A stretch of 64,000 nt of DNA. Origin: Wenzhouxiangella sp042310355 (GTDB lineage Bacteria; Pseudomonadota; Gammaproteobacteria; Xanthomonadales; Wenzhouxiangellaceae). Positions 25,900-36,586 of this stretch are shown piece after piece. The notes beneath the pieces are model-generated. The model saw nothing but the letters and a program-made list of their open reading frames with translations, searched no databases and had not been told where the DNA came from. Where the stretch lies: the NCBI RefSeq assembly GCF_042310355.1, contig NZ_JBHJMR010000001.1:620001-684000 (forward strand). Direction: 5' to 3'. The stretch's first letter is position 1. Every line of letters starts with the position of its first letter. A program made the translations under genes and the position numbers.

Positions 25900-27633
25900 A
25901 TGGACAAACAGACAATTTTCCTACCCGCGGCCCGGCAGATCAAGCGAGCCATTCTGGCCGGCGGTCTCTGCCTGTTGCTTGGGGCCTGCGCGACGGGCGG
26001 TCAAGACCAGGGCGAGGCGTCCGAAGGGGAATCGCAGTCCTCCGAGTCCGAAGCGAGCTTTCACATCGCCACAGCCGAGCGCCTGGTCGACGTCGGGGAA
26101 TACGAATCGGCCCTCGAGGAATACCTGGCCGCGGCGCGTGTTTCCAGCGACCCGCAAATTGCGCAGATGGTCACCCAGCTGGCTGCGCGACTGGAGAACT
26201 GGTCGACGGCCGTTTCGGCCGCAGAGCGCTGGATCGAACTGGATCAGGAAGCCGACTCGGCGTATCACGTGGCCATTATAGCCCGGGTGAACCAGGGCCG
26301 GACCGAGGAAGCGGCAGAGACATTGTCCGGGTGGCTGGATCGGCAAAGCAGCCCGGACGCGGCGCGATGGTGGCGCCGGGGCGCGATGTTGCTGGCCGCC
26401 ACCCGTAATGACGAGGTGGCGCGCGATGTCTTCGATCGGCTCGTCGAAGCGCGTGGTGACGATGCACCGGCCGGCGAGATCGCTCACGCCGAGAGCATCC
26501 TTGTGTGGCGCCAGGAGCGGGCCGAGGAAGCCCTGCAGCTTGCGCTCGAGGGCGCCAGGCTCAGCGACGATCCCGACCACCTGGTCTGGGCGGCACAGCT
26601 GGCCGTCGACGGCGAGGACCTGGAGCAGGCGCTGTCGCTGTATCGACGCGCGCGCGAGAGCGAGCCGGAAGATGTCACGACGGCGCTGGCGGAAGCGGAG
26701 GTGCTGCGGCAACTCGAACGGGACGATGCCGCGCTCGAGCTGCTGCGTTCGCTGCCCGCAGACAGCGAGACGCTCTACACCCTGGGAACCTACCTGGTTC
26801 GCCTCGATCGGCAAACGCAGGCCGAACAGGTCTGGAAGGACCTGCGCGACCTGCCACAGGACCGTCGTCGTGACGCCCATCCCTTTCTCGTCGCGCAGTT
26901 GGCCGAACTGGTCGGACGCGACGAGGCGGCGCTGGACTGGTACCGGAAAGTCTCCGATCCCGCGCGGCTCGACCAGTCGAAACTGCGTCGGGCGGCGATT
27001 CTCGGGCGGCTGGGCCGAATCGACGACTCGCGCGCGCTCCTTGCCGAGCTGCGCGAGGGCGATGACGATGCCCTGGCGCTCGACACCTGGCTGATCGAGG
27101 CCGAACTGCTTCGCAGCAACGGTCGCGCCAGTGAATCGATCGAATTGCTCGGCCAGCCGCTGGCCGACAACCCGGGCAACACCGACCTGCTGTACGCCCG
27201 GGCGCTGAGCGCTGCCTCGGCCGGCAACGTCGACCTGGCCGAGCAGGACCTGCGTCGGATCATTCAGATCGACGGCAGTAACGCCATGGCGCTCAACGCG
27301 CTGGGCTACACGCTGACCGACCTGACCGATCGTCACGAGGAAGCCTATCGACTGATCAAGCGCGCGCTGGAACTCGATTCCGACGACCCCGCGACACTGG
27401 ATTCCATGGGCTGGGTGCTCTACCGCCTGGGCCGGGGCGACGAAGCCGTGGACTACCTGCGCCGCGCGCTGGAGGGCGACGAAAATCCCGAGATCATGGC
27501 CCACCTGATCGAAGTGCTCGATCATGTCGGGCGAGGCGATGAAGCGGACGAACTGGCCGAGCAGGCGTTCGCCGACTACCCCGACGACGACTACCTTCGC
27601 GCCACGCTCGAGCGCCTGGAACGCCTGCCATGA
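25900..27633 (+). CDS. TPR-repeat lipoprotein
   Basis: 577 aa. I start it at ATG 25900, because it is followed directly by a lipoprotein signal peptide with lipobox LLLGAC (Cys about residue 28). A Glu/Ser-rich linker follows, then many helical tetratricopeptide repeats, clearest near the C-terminus (ALNALGYTLTDL, LDSMGWVLYRLGRGDEAVDY). It is probably an outer-membrane-anchored scaffold. Similar proteins often sit between hemA and lolB. Its stop overlaps the lolB start (ATGA), suggesting a shared transcript and perhaps a shared role in envelope biogenesis. Confidence 0.88.
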   Translation: MDKQTIFLPAARQIKRAILAGGLCLLLGACATGGQDQGEASEGESQSSESEASFHIATAERLVDVGEYESALEEYLAAARVSSDPQIAQMVTQLAARLENWSTAVSAAERWIELDQEADSAYHVAIIARVNQGRTEEAAETLSGWLDRQSSPDAARWWRRGAMLLAATRNDEVARDVFDRLVEARGDDAPAGEIAHAESILVWRQERAEEALQLALEGARLSDDPDHLVWAAQLAVDGEDLEQALSLYRRARESEPEDVTTALAEAEVLRQLERDDAALELLRSLPADSETLYTLGTYLVRLDRQTQAEQVWKDLRDLPQDRRRDAHPFLVAQLAELVGRDEAALDWYRKVSDPARLDQSKLRRAAILGRLGRIDDSRALLAELREGDDDALALDTWLIEAELLRSNGRASESIELLGQPLADNPGNTDLLYARALSAASAGNVDLAEQDLRRIIQIDGSNAMALNALGYTLTDLTDRHEEAYRLIKRALELDSDDPATLDSMGWVLYRLGRGDEAVDYLRRALEGDENPEIMAHLIEVLDHVGRGDEADELAEQAFADYPDDDYLRATLERLERLP

Positions 27634-28244
27634 GACCCGCCCCGGCGGCGCTGGCGCGAGTCGCGATCCTGCTTGCCGCCGGCCTGCTGCTGGTCGCCTG
27701 CGCCGGGCGCGAGCAGCGCCCGGCCGGCGCCTGGCTGGACGAGCGCGAGGCCTGGTTCGACGACCATCCGAACTGGAACATTTCGGGCCGCCTCGGCCTG
27801 CACGATGGCGAGCGCGGCGGGTCGCTGGGCTTTACCTGGCGTGCCGAGGGCGAAGAACACCGAATCCACCTGCGCACCTCCGCCGGGGGGCAGCAGTGGC
27901 GACTCCGGTTCTCACCCGGGCGAGCCGTGCTCGAGGGCAGCGAAGTCGGCCGCCTGACCGGGGACGACCCCGATCCACTGGTCGAGGAGGCGATCGGCTG
28001 GCCGATTCCGGTCCATGCCCTGTCGTGGTGGATTCGCGGCCTCCTGCCACCCGGCGGCGGCGATCTGCGATTTGCCGATGACGGCACGCTCGCCGGCGTG
28101 AACGGCCCGGTCTGGACGCTCGATTACCAGCACTTCAAATCCTACGAGGGACGACTGCTGCCCACGCGGATGGAGGGACGCTCCGGCGATTACCGCGTCC
28201 GGTTTCTCATTGCGGATTGGCGCTTCGGGGTCGAAGCGCGCTGA
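27630..28244 (+). CDS. lolB: Outer membrane lipoprotein receptor LolB
   Basis: 204 aa with lipobox LLVAC at the end of a hydrophobic signal. The LolB fold is recognisable from WNISGRLGL, the hydrophobic-loop region IPVHALSWWIRG and the closing segment YRVRFLIADWRF. It inserts lipoproteins delivered by LolA into the outer membrane. ispE, its usual downstream neighbour, is missing; tRNA-Gln and prs follow directly. Confidence 0.92.
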   Translation: MRPAPAALARVAILLAAGLLLVACAGREQRPAGAWLDEREAWFDDHPNWNISGRLGLHDGERGGSLGFTWRAEGEEHRIHLRTSAGGQQWRLRFSPGRAVLEGSEVGRLTGDDPDPLVEEAIGWPIPVHALSWWIRGLLPPGGGDLRFADDGTLAGVNGPVWTLDYQHFKSYEGRLLPTRMEGRSGDYRVRFLIADWRFGVEAR

Positions 28245-28258
28245 AAAATCGTTATAAT
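28231..28258 (+). promoter_or_regulatory. Putative promoter of tRNA-Gln
   Basis: A perfect TATAAT (28253-28258) with a weak TCGAAG 16 nt upstream, lying at the lolB stop codon and 60 nt before the tRNA. Confidence 0.55.
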
Positions 28259-28317
28259 GCCCGCCATCGCGACCGGTGCTGCTGACCGGTTCACCGGCAT
28301 ATACAGTTTCGCTCTGC

Positions 28318-28394
28318 AGGGACGTCGCCAAGTTGGTTAAGGCACGGGGTTTTGATCCCCGCATTCGCAGGTTCGAGTCCTGCCGTCCCTGCCA
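28318..28394 (+). tRNA. tRNA-Gln(TTG)
   Basis: 77 nt including an encoded CCA. The acceptor stem AGGGACG pairs with CGTCCCT, the anticodon loop is TTTTGAT (anticodon TTG, reads CAA) and the T-loop is TTCGAGT. It sits between lolB and prs. Confidence 0.95.
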
Positions 28395-28421
28395 TTTTCT
28401 CCAGTCAAATGGGGTGTTTTC

Positions 28422-29375
28422 TTGAGTCATCCGTCTTTGATGGTATTTGCCGGGAACGCGAACCCGGAACTCGCCCAGGCCATCGCTGAAAATCTGGGTG
28501 TACCCATGGGGCGCGCCAACGTCGGTCAGTTCAGCGACGGCGAGGTCATGGTCGAGATCATGGAGAATGTCCGCGGACGCGACATTTACCTGATCCAGCC
28601 GACCTGCCAGCCCACGGCGGAGAATTTCATGGAGTTGCTGGTGATGATCGATGCGCTCAAGCGCGCGTCGGCCTACCGGGTGACTTCGATCATTCCCTAC
28701 TTCGGATATGCCCGCCAGGATCGTCGCCCGCGCTCGTCGCGTGTGCCCATCACGGCCAAGGTGGCCGCCCGCATGATCTCGGTCGCCGGTACCGACCGGG
28801 TCGTGACCGTCGACCTGCACGCCGACCAGATCCAGGGTTTCTTCGACGTCCCCGTCGACAATGTCTACGCATCGCCGCTGACCCTGGCCGACATCTGGAA
28901 GCACTACACCTCCGATGAAATCATCGTCGTCTCACCCGACGTCGGCGGGGTCGTGCGCGCCCGGGCCATCGCCAAGCGCCTCGACTGCGAGCTGGCCATC
29001 ATCGACAAGCGTCGCCCGCGCGCCAACGAGGCGACCGTGATGAACCTCATCGGCGATGTCGAAGGCAAGATCTGCGTGCTCGTCGACGACATGATCGATA
29101 CCGCCGGCACGCTTTGCTCGGCCGCCGGCGCCCTCAAGGACAAGGGCGCGGTGAAGGTCGTGGCCTACTGCGTCCACCCGGTTCTGTCGGGCAAGGCGAT
29201 CGACAACATCAACGCCTCGCGCCTCGACGAGATCGTCGTCACCGACACCATCCCACTGAGCCAGGCCGCCCGCGACACCGGTCGCATCCGCCAGCTCTCG
29301 GTCGCCCAGATGCTGGCCGAAACCATCCGCCGCATGGCTGAAGGCGAGTCGGTCAGTTCCCTTTACGTCGATTAA
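28422..29375 (+). CDS. prs: Ribose-phosphate pyrophosphokinase
   Basis: 317 aa. It makes PRPP from ribose-5-phosphate and ATP for nucleotide, His and Trp synthesis. The N-terminal phosphate-binding FAGNANPELA, the ATP-site PYFGYARQDR and the PRPP loop VDDMIDTAGTL are all present. The start is TTG 28422 by position, with GGGGTG upstream; ATG 28440 (MVFAGNA) is a real alternative giving 311 aa. rplY and pth, which often follow, are absent. Confidence 0.96.
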   Translation: MSHPSLMVFAGNANPELAQAIAENLGVPMGRANVGQFSDGEVMVEIMENVRGRDIYLIQPTCQPTAENFMELLVMIDALKRASAYRVTSIIPYFGYARQDRRPRSSRVPITAKVAARMISVAGTDRVVTVDLHADQIQGFFDVPVDNVYASPLTLADIWKHYTSDEIIVVSPDVGGVVRARAIAKRLDCELAIIDKRRPRANEATVMNLIGDVEGKICVLVDDMIDTAGTLCSAAGALKDKGAVKVVAYCVHPVLSGKAIDNINASRLDEIVVTDTIPLSQAARDTGRIRQLSVAQMLAETIRRMAEGESVSSLYVD

Positions 29376-29377
29376 TT

Positions 29378-29396
29378 GGCCGCATGGCCCACTAGC
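29378..29396. repeat. Second copy of the 19-bp dispersed repeat
   Basis: This is the reverse complement of 8833-8851. It lies between the prs stop and the end of the convergent carrier gene, and its TAG forms that gene's stop codon. It is flanked by ATTGGC/GCCAAT, so it also sits in a small hairpin. Confidence 0.7.
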
Positions 29397-30771
29397 TATA
29401 GCCAATCTGTACGGCAATGACCATTGCCACCGCCGCGGCCGCCAGCAGTTTCAGGATCAACGGAAAGATGAAGCGGAACCAGCGGTCGTAGGGGATGCCC
29501 GCCAGGCCCAGGATGCCCATCAGGACCGGGTTGGTCGGGACGATCATGTTCATGAACCCGTCGCCGAACTGGTAGGCGAGCACCGATACCTGGCGCGAGA
29601 TTCCCACCAGGTCGCCGATCGGTGCCATCAGCGGCATGGTCAGGTAGGCCTGGCCGCTGCCCGACGACACGAAGATATTCATCACGCTCTGGATCCCGAG
29701 CATGCCGACGGCCGACAGTTCCGCCGGCAGGCCGATCAGGGGCGAGGCCATGGCGTTGACGATCGTGTGCAGCACCTGGCCATCCTCGAGGATCAGCGCG
29801 ATGGACTTGGCGAAGCCGATCAGGATGGCCGTGCCGGCCAGTTCGGAGGCACCGAAGGAGAATGTCTTGGCCAGGTCGTCGAATGACATGCGGTCGATCA
29901 GGGCCACGGCGATCGCCAGGGCGATGAACATCGCGCCCAGTTCCACCAGGTACCAGCCCTGCGCCACGATGCCGTAGACCAGGATGGCCAGCGCGACGGC
30001 GGTGGTCCCCAGGATCGCCTGGCGGCGGCGGGTCATCGCCGGCATCTCGCTTTCCGCCGGCGGTTGAGCCGACTCGATGCCGTGGACCAGGCTCGCTTCC
30101 GGGTTGGCCTGGACCTTGCGCGCGTAGGACCACACGTGGTGGATGCCGATGGCGAGGAAGGGCCAGAAAATGATCGACCGGTACAGGATGCCGGATCCGG
30201 GCTGGAGTTCGGCGATGTCCTGGGCAATGAAAAGCGTAAACGGGTTGAGGATGGCGGCCCCGTAGCCAACGCAGTAGCCGACCACCATGATGCCGATGGC
30301 CGCGACCGTATCCATGCGCATGGCCACGCACAATGAGATCAGGATGGCTGCCAGGGGGATGTACTCTTCGGCCATGCCGAGCGTGGCGGATGCGGCCGCG
30401 AACAGGAACACGCCCAGTGAGATGAGCCAGAAGGCGTTGTTGCCGAAGCGCTGGATGACCGACCCGAGGAATGCCTCGATGGCCCCGGTTCGGCGAATCA
30501 CCGCCAGCGCGCCGCCGATGAGCAGCACGAAGAAGATGATGCCCTGCACATCGGCCATGGCCCTGGGCACCGCCGTGAAAAGGTGCCAGGGCGGCAAGAT
30601 CTCGGCGTCCTCGATCAGCCCGAATGTTCCCGGCTGGACGACTTCACGACCGCTGTCGTTGGTAACCGTCTCGAAACTGCCCGCCGGCAGCACCCAGGTC
30701 AGCACCAGTGCGACGATCATCATGATGAACATCAGCACCAGCGTGTGCGGCATCCGCAGCGTCTTGGTCAT
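29392..30771 (-). CDS. YfcC/DcuC family carrier
   Basis: 459 aa inner-membrane protein with about 11-12 hydrophobic helices. The N-terminal PHTLVLMFIMMIVALVLTW and the conserved VGYGAAILNPFTLFIAQ and SGSGQAYLTMPLMAP motifs fit the YfcC branch of the DcuC-like superfamily, which includes basic amino-acid antiporters. It lies 57 nt downstream of the S9 peptidase gene on the same strand, suggesting uptake or exchange of peptide-derived amino acids. The substrate is not determinable here. Confidence 0.85.
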   Translation of the reverse strand: MTKTLRMPHTLVLMFIMMIVALVLTWVLPAGSFETVTNDSGREVVQPGTFGLIEDAEILPPWHLFTAVPRAMADVQGIIFFVLLIGGALAVIRRTGAIEAFLGSVIQRFGNNAFWLISLGVFLFAAASATLGMAEEYIPLAAILISLCVAMRMDTVAAIGIMVVGYCVGYGAAILNPFTLFIAQDIAELQPGSGILYRSIIFWPFLAIGIHHVWSYARKVQANPEASLVHGIESAQPPAESEMPAMTRRRQAILGTTAVALAILVYGIVAQGWYLVELGAMFIALAIAVALIDRMSFDDLAKTFSFGASELAGTAILIGFAKSIALILEDGQVLHTIVNAMASPLIGLPAELSAVGMLGIQSVMNIFVSSGSGQAYLTMPLMAPIGDLVGISRQVSVLAYQFGDGFMNMIVPTNPVLMGILGLAGIPYDRWFRFIFPLILKLLAAAAVAMVIAVQIGYS

Positions 30772-30803
30772 CCGTTTGTTCTCCCTCTAAAACACCATTT
30801 TTA

Positions 30804-30827
30804 ACGCAAAGACGCGAAGACGCAAAG
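30804..30827. repeat. Short direct repeat of ACGCAAAGACG type
   Basis: Three imperfect units (ACGCAAAG, ACGCGAAG, ACGCAAAG) fill the gap between the S9 peptidase and carrier genes. Similar ACGCAAAGACGCAAAG runs are a familiar low-complexity motif in many bacterial intergenic regions; this statement is from general knowledge, not a search. Confidence 0.6.
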
Positions 30828-30828
30828 A

Positions 30829-32838
30829 TTACGGGTCAGCGGAAGCCTTGCCGTCCGAAGCCTCCGGGCCGATGTTCCTGTCCAGGAACTCGAGCATGCT
30901 GTCGTAGAAGTCGACCCGGTTGTCGACGTCGTAGAAGCCGTGGCCCTCGTCTTCCTTGACCATCGATTCGTAGTCCTTGCCGGCTTCGTCGAGCGCTTCC
31001 TGCAGGCGCTCCATGTGGCCGATGACGACGCGCACGTCGCTGCCGCCGTGAACCAGGTAGAGGTCGGCCTCGATCCGGTCGACGTTGTGAACGGGGGAGT
31101 TCTGCCGAAGCCGCTCCTCGTCGTTGCCGACGGCGGTGGACATGAAGCGCTCGAAGGCGGCGCGGGCTTCGCGGCCGCCACCCTTGTTGCGCGAGAAATC
31201 GTTGCCGTCGCCGCTGCGGAACCAGGGCAGGTCGTAGACGCCGACGTAGCCGACCGCGCACTGGTAAAGGTCGGGTTCCTTGATCACGCCCATCAGCGAG
31301 GCGTAGCCGCCGTAGCTGCCGCCGTAGATGCAGATCCGGTCCGCGTCGGCGATGCCCTGCTCGATGGCCCAGTGGGTGGCGTCGGTGACGTCGTCCTGCA
31401 TCTTGCCGCCCCATTCCTTCCAGCCGGCCTGCTGGAAATCGTCCCCGCGGCCGCCGGACCCGCGGTAGTTGACCTGCAGGGTGGCGTAGCCGTGATGGGC
31501 CATCAGCTGGGCTTCCATGTTGTAGCTCCAGCGGTCGACGATGCCGAAGGGGCCGCCGTGCACGTTGACGATCAGCGGCAGATCCTCTTCCTGCTCCTTG
31601 GGCAGGGTGAGCATGGCGTGCAGCTCGAGACCGTCGCGTGCTTCGATCGTGACCGGCTTCATCGATACCAGGGCGTCCTTCGGCAGGTCGGGCAGTGCGG
31701 CCATGAGAAAGCGCATTTCCATCGTCTCGGTTTCGAGCAGGTAGAACTCGCCGGGATTGCGGTCCCCGCGCACCCAGACGATGGCGCGCTCGCCGTCCTC
31801 GGAGGCGGATGTCAGCGTCACGTCATTGCCGGGAAACGCCTGCACGAGACCGCTGATGATCTGCACCGAGCGCTTTTGATCTTCGACCTTGTCGTCGAAC
31901 AGGTGGTAGTTCATCGGCCCGAAGCGGGTCGAGGCGCCGAGTATCTCGCCTCCCGGCCCACGGATCAGCCCGGAGACATCCATGTCCTCGTGACGGTAGA
32001 GCAGTTCGGTTTCGCCGCTGTTGAAGTCGTAGCGGAACACGCCCAGGCGGTCGTCCTCGGGCATGTCGTGATTGGACGAGAAGTAGACCTGGTCGTTGTC
32101 GCTGGAGAAGCCGAGGAAATCGACCGTCGCCGAGGGCCGCTCCGGCTGCAGCTGAACCTGGCGCCACTCGTCCTCGTGCCGGACGTGCAGGCGGAATTCG
32201 CGATCGTCCAGGCTGTCGCCCCACTCGAGAGCGGCCGCGCCGCGAAGGTTGCCGTCGTTGTCCGCCACCAGGGCGACGATGTCGTTGTCCACCGGAAGGC
32301 CGCCGGCCGGGCGCAGTTCGCCATCGTACATGTCGATGTGGATCGGCCGGGGTTCGCCGCGGTCGGCCCCGTGGTAGCGGGCCAGCAGGATGCGACGATC
32401 ATCGTCGGGCAGCGGGTGGAGCATCTGGTAGGCGCCGCGTACGGAGGTATCGAAGATCTCGCGACGCTTCTGGCCGTCGAGGTCCGCGGCGTAGAGTTGC
32501 TGGGCCCGACCGGTATTGTCGAGGTTGCCGGTCACCTCGCCCACCGACATGACGAGGCGCTCGTTGCTGCCCCACCAGAATTGCAGGACGTGCTGGTTCT
32601 CGCCGAACTCGAAGCTGGCGATGATATCCATGTCTTCCAGGGCCATGGTGGCCAGCTTGACCTGCGTGCCTTCCTCGTAGGTCAGCGCCACGTGCTTGCC
32701 GTCGGGTGAGATCCGCATGTCCCGGATGTCGGAGTGGTCGACGAACTGTCGGGTTGGAATCGTTTCGGCCGCGACAAGGGGCAGGTAGAGCAGGGCGACC
32801 AGGACGGTCAGCGCGGCGATGCGAAGCCGATATGGCAT
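30829..32838 (-). CDS. S9 family (prolyl oligopeptidase-type) serine peptidase
   Basis: 669 aa. I start it at ATG 32838, with GGAG upstream, giving a signal peptide ending near LPLVAAE. An N-terminal beta-propeller (~30-380) is followed by an alpha/beta-hydrolase domain with nucleophile IYGGSYGGYASL, Asp in LYLVHGGSDVRV and His in EGHGFYD. It is probably a periplasmic acylaminoacyl- or dipeptidyl-peptidase. It is upstream of the YfcC-type carrier on the same strand. Confidence 0.93.
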   Translation of the reverse strand: MPYRLRIAALTVLVALLYLPLVAAETIPTRQFVDHSDIRDMRISPDGKHVALTYEEGTQVKLATMALEDMDIIASFEFGENQHVLQFWWGSNERLVMSVGEVTGNLDNTGRAQQLYAADLDGQKRREIFDTSVRGAYQMLHPLPDDDRRILLARYHGADRGEPRPIHIDMYDGELRPAGGLPVDNDIVALVADNDGNLRGAAALEWGDSLDDREFRLHVRHEDEWRQVQLQPERPSATVDFLGFSSDNDQVYFSSNHDMPEDDRLGVFRYDFNSGETELLYRHEDMDVSGLIRGPGGEILGASTRFGPMNYHLFDDKVEDQKRSVQIISGLVQAFPGNDVTLTSASEDGERAIVWVRGDRNPGEFYLLETETMEMRFLMAALPDLPKDALVSMKPVTIEARDGLELHAMLTLPKEQEEDLPLIVNVHGGPFGIVDRWSYNMEAQLMAHHGYATLQVNYRGSGGRGDDFQQAGWKEWGGKMQDDVTDATHWAIEQGIADADRICIYGGSYGGYASLMGVIKEPDLYQCAVGYVGVYDLPWFRSGDGNDFSRNKGGGREARAAFERFMSTAVGNDEERLRQNSPVHNVDRIEADLYLVHGGSDVRVVIGHMERLQEALDEAGKDYESMVKEDEGHGFYDVDNRVDFYDSMLEFLDRNIGPEASDGKASADP

Positions 32839-32930
32839 TGGGGCACTCCCGGTGGATGATTTCAAACCGGGTCATTCTGGCAGAAAGCCGGCGGCGTGTC
32901 AGGCCGCCGGCGTCGATCACCCGGACGGAT

Positions 32931-34721
<1,791 letters not shown>

Positions 34722-34752
34722 TCTGGGCTCCTTGGTGAGGTGGTCGCCAGTG

Positions 34753-34772
34753 ACCATACGCTGACGTATGGT
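34753..34772 (-). promoter_or_regulatory. Operator-like inverted repeat upstream of the acyl-CoA dehydrogenase
   Basis: A perfect 8-bp inverted repeat ACCATACG-CTGA-CGTATGGT in the divergent region between the acyl-CoA dehydrogenase and the cNMP-domain gene. Size and symmetry suit a TetR-family fatty-acid regulator, but no such regulator is in the window. Confidence 0.5.
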
Positions 34773-34874
34773 ACCAGACACGGTGTGTGTGTGATGAACC
34801 GGGAATTGTCGTGGCGCAAGGCAGTCCCAATATCAAAAGGGCATACTTAACAACCGGTCGAAAGGAGTCCCGAG

Positions 34875-35348
34875 ATGAGTTCAATCGATATCGCCGACAA
34901 GTTGCAGCACCTGGAATTCTTCGGTGTCCTGGAGACCGAGCACCGGGAGTGGCTGGCCGAACATGCCACCGAGCGGTCTTACGACGAAGGTCAGCTGCTG
35001 GCCCGGCAGGGGAGCAAGGCCGATCGCTTCTTCCTGGTGCTCGAAGGTGAGCTGGTCGTGGAGGTGCCGGCCCTGACCGGGCCCTCGCTGGAAGTGACGC
35101 GCCTGGGTGCGGGCAAGATCTTCGGCTGGTCCTGGCTGATCGAGCCTTACCGCTGGCACTTCAACGCCCGGGCCGCGGGGGCGACCCGGGTGCTGGAATT
35201 CGACGGCCTGGCCATCCTGGAGCGGGCCGAGGCCGAACCGAAGTTCGGTTATGCCCTGCTCAGGCGATTTTCCGCGCTGATGGGTACGCGTCTCGAATCG
35301 GCCCAGCGCAAGATGATGGACCAGTGGTCGCCTGCCGGGCTGCCGTAA
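34875..35348 (+). CDS. Cyclic-nucleotide-binding domain protein
   Basis: 157 aa consisting of a Crp-type cNMP-binding beta-barrel (LQHLEFFGVL, ADRFFLVLEGELVVEV, GAGKIFGWSWLI) and a C-terminal helix, without a helix-turn-helix. The phosphate-binding cassette is poorly kept, so ligand binding is uncertain. An AAAGGAG lies just upstream. Its last 89 nt overlap the convergent PLP-enzyme gene. Confidence 0.85.
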   Translation: MSSIDIADKLQHLEFFGVLETEHREWLAEHATERSYDEGQLLARQGSKADRFFLVLEGELVVEVPALTGPSLEVTRLGAGKIFGWSWLIEPYRWHFNARAAGATRVLEFDGLAILERAEAEPKFGYALLRRFSALMGTRLESAQRKMMDQWSPAGLP

Positions 35349-36504
35349 GCGCGCCGGACAGATCATTCCACAGATCGTCGGCCTCTTCCAGTCCGACGGA
35401 AAGGCGCAGCAGTCCCTGGCCGATACCGCCGGATTCGCGGCCGCTGTCGGTGACCACTCGATGGGTCAGCCCGGCGGGGTGCTGAATCAGGGTGTCGACC
35501 GACCCCAGGCTCACCGCCGGGGTCATCAGCGACACCCGCTCCATCACTTCGGCGGCAACCTCGTACCCGCCGGCGACGTCGATGGCGAGAATGCAGCCGC
35601 CCCCGCTCATTTGCGTCTCCAGCAAGCGACGCTGATCGGCGCTTCGGCGCCCCGGGTAGTACACGCGTTCGACGGCCGGATGCCCCGCCAGTCTTTCGGC
35701 CAGGTCGATGGCCGTCTGCTGGGCGCGCTCGATGCGCAGTTTCAGGGTCGGCAGGCTGCGATGCAGCAGGTAGGCCGCCCAGGGGTGCATCAGCGCGCCC
35801 GTGGCGACGCGCACCGGCCGTAGTTTGGCCGCCAGGGATTCATTGCAGGCCACCACGCCGGCGATCACGTCGCCGTGCCCGCCGAGAAACTTGGTCGCGC
35901 TGTGCAGCACCATCGCCGCGCCCAGCTCCAGCGGCTGCTGCAGGGCGGGCGTGGCAAAGGTCGAGTCGACAACGACGGGGACCTCGCCGGCTTGCCGGAC
36001 GACGTCGGCGATGTCGACCAGCTCGAGGGTCGGGTTGGCCGGCGTTTCGATCAGCACGAAGGCGGTGTCCGCCGACACGGCTTCGGACACCTTGTCGGCC
36101 GTCGTCCAGGTGACGTGGTTGCCCAGCAGCCCGCTTTCGAGCAGGTGGTCGCTGGTGCCGTAGATCGGCCGCACGGCGACGATTTCCCGCCCGCGTTCCT
36201 GCATGGCCAGGATGATGGCGGTCAGGGCCGCCATGCCCGAGGCGAAGCCGACGGCCGCGTCGGCGTTCTCGAGACGCGCCAGCGCCTTTTCGAAGCGCGC
36301 CACGGTGGGATTGAGCAGGCGTGCGTAGACGGGATTGTCCGCCTCGCCGCCACCGGCGACCAGCGCGTCCAGGCTGGCGGTGCCGGTCGCCAGGTCCTTG
36401 AGGGGATAGGTCGTCGAAAGGTCGACGGGCAGGGCGTGGACGCCGAGCTCGCGCAGGTCTTCGCGCCCCGCGTGGACGCCCCGGGTGTGGTCGTAGGAGT
36501 TCAT
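35260..36504 (-). CDS. Cys/Met metabolism PLP-dependent enzyme
   Basis: 414 aa. I start it at ATG 36504 (MNSYDHTRGVHAG). The PLP lysine lies in HSATKFLGGHGDVI; LNPTVARFEKALARLE and DSTFATPALQQPL are typical. The family covers cystathionine gamma-synthase, cystathionine beta/gamma-lyases and methionine gamma-lyase; which applies here is unclear. The divergent Lrp-type regulator suggests amino-acid control. The last ~25 residues look like read-through into the antisense of the neighbouring gene rather than family sequence. Confidence 0.88.
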   Translation of the reverse strand: MNSYDHTRGVHAGREDLRELGVHALPVDLSTTYPLKDLATGTASLDALVAGGGEADNPVYARLLNPTVARFEKALARLENADAAVGFASGMAALTAIILAMQERGREIVAVRPIYGTSDHLLESGLLGNHVTWTTADKVSEAVSADTAFVLIETPANPTLELVDIADVVRQAGEVPVVVDSTFATPALQQPLELGAAMVLHSATKFLGGHGDVIAGVVACNESLAAKLRPVRVATGALMHPWAAYLLHRSLPTLKLRIERAQQTAIDLAERLAGHPAVERVYYPGRRSADQRRLLETQMSGGGCILAIDVAGGYEVAAEVMERVSLMTPAVSLGSVDTLIQHPAGLTHRVVTDSGRESGGIGQGLLRLSVGLEEADDLWNDLSGALTAARQATTGPSSCAGPIRDAYPSARKIA

Positions 36505-36586
36505 TACCGTGCATCCTGTTTGAAATTCGGACGCTATTCTAGGAAAATGTTCGGCGTAAATGTTCCAAACCGAAAAAAGATCGGTC

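Noticed and set aside
30804..30827. A CRISPR-like array
   Set aside because: Units are ~9 nt, contiguous and only three; there are no spacers and no cas genes in the window.
30940..32709. A 589-codon plus-strand frame opposite the S9 peptidase
   Set aside because: It mirrors the peptidase codons and lacks any recognisable domain.
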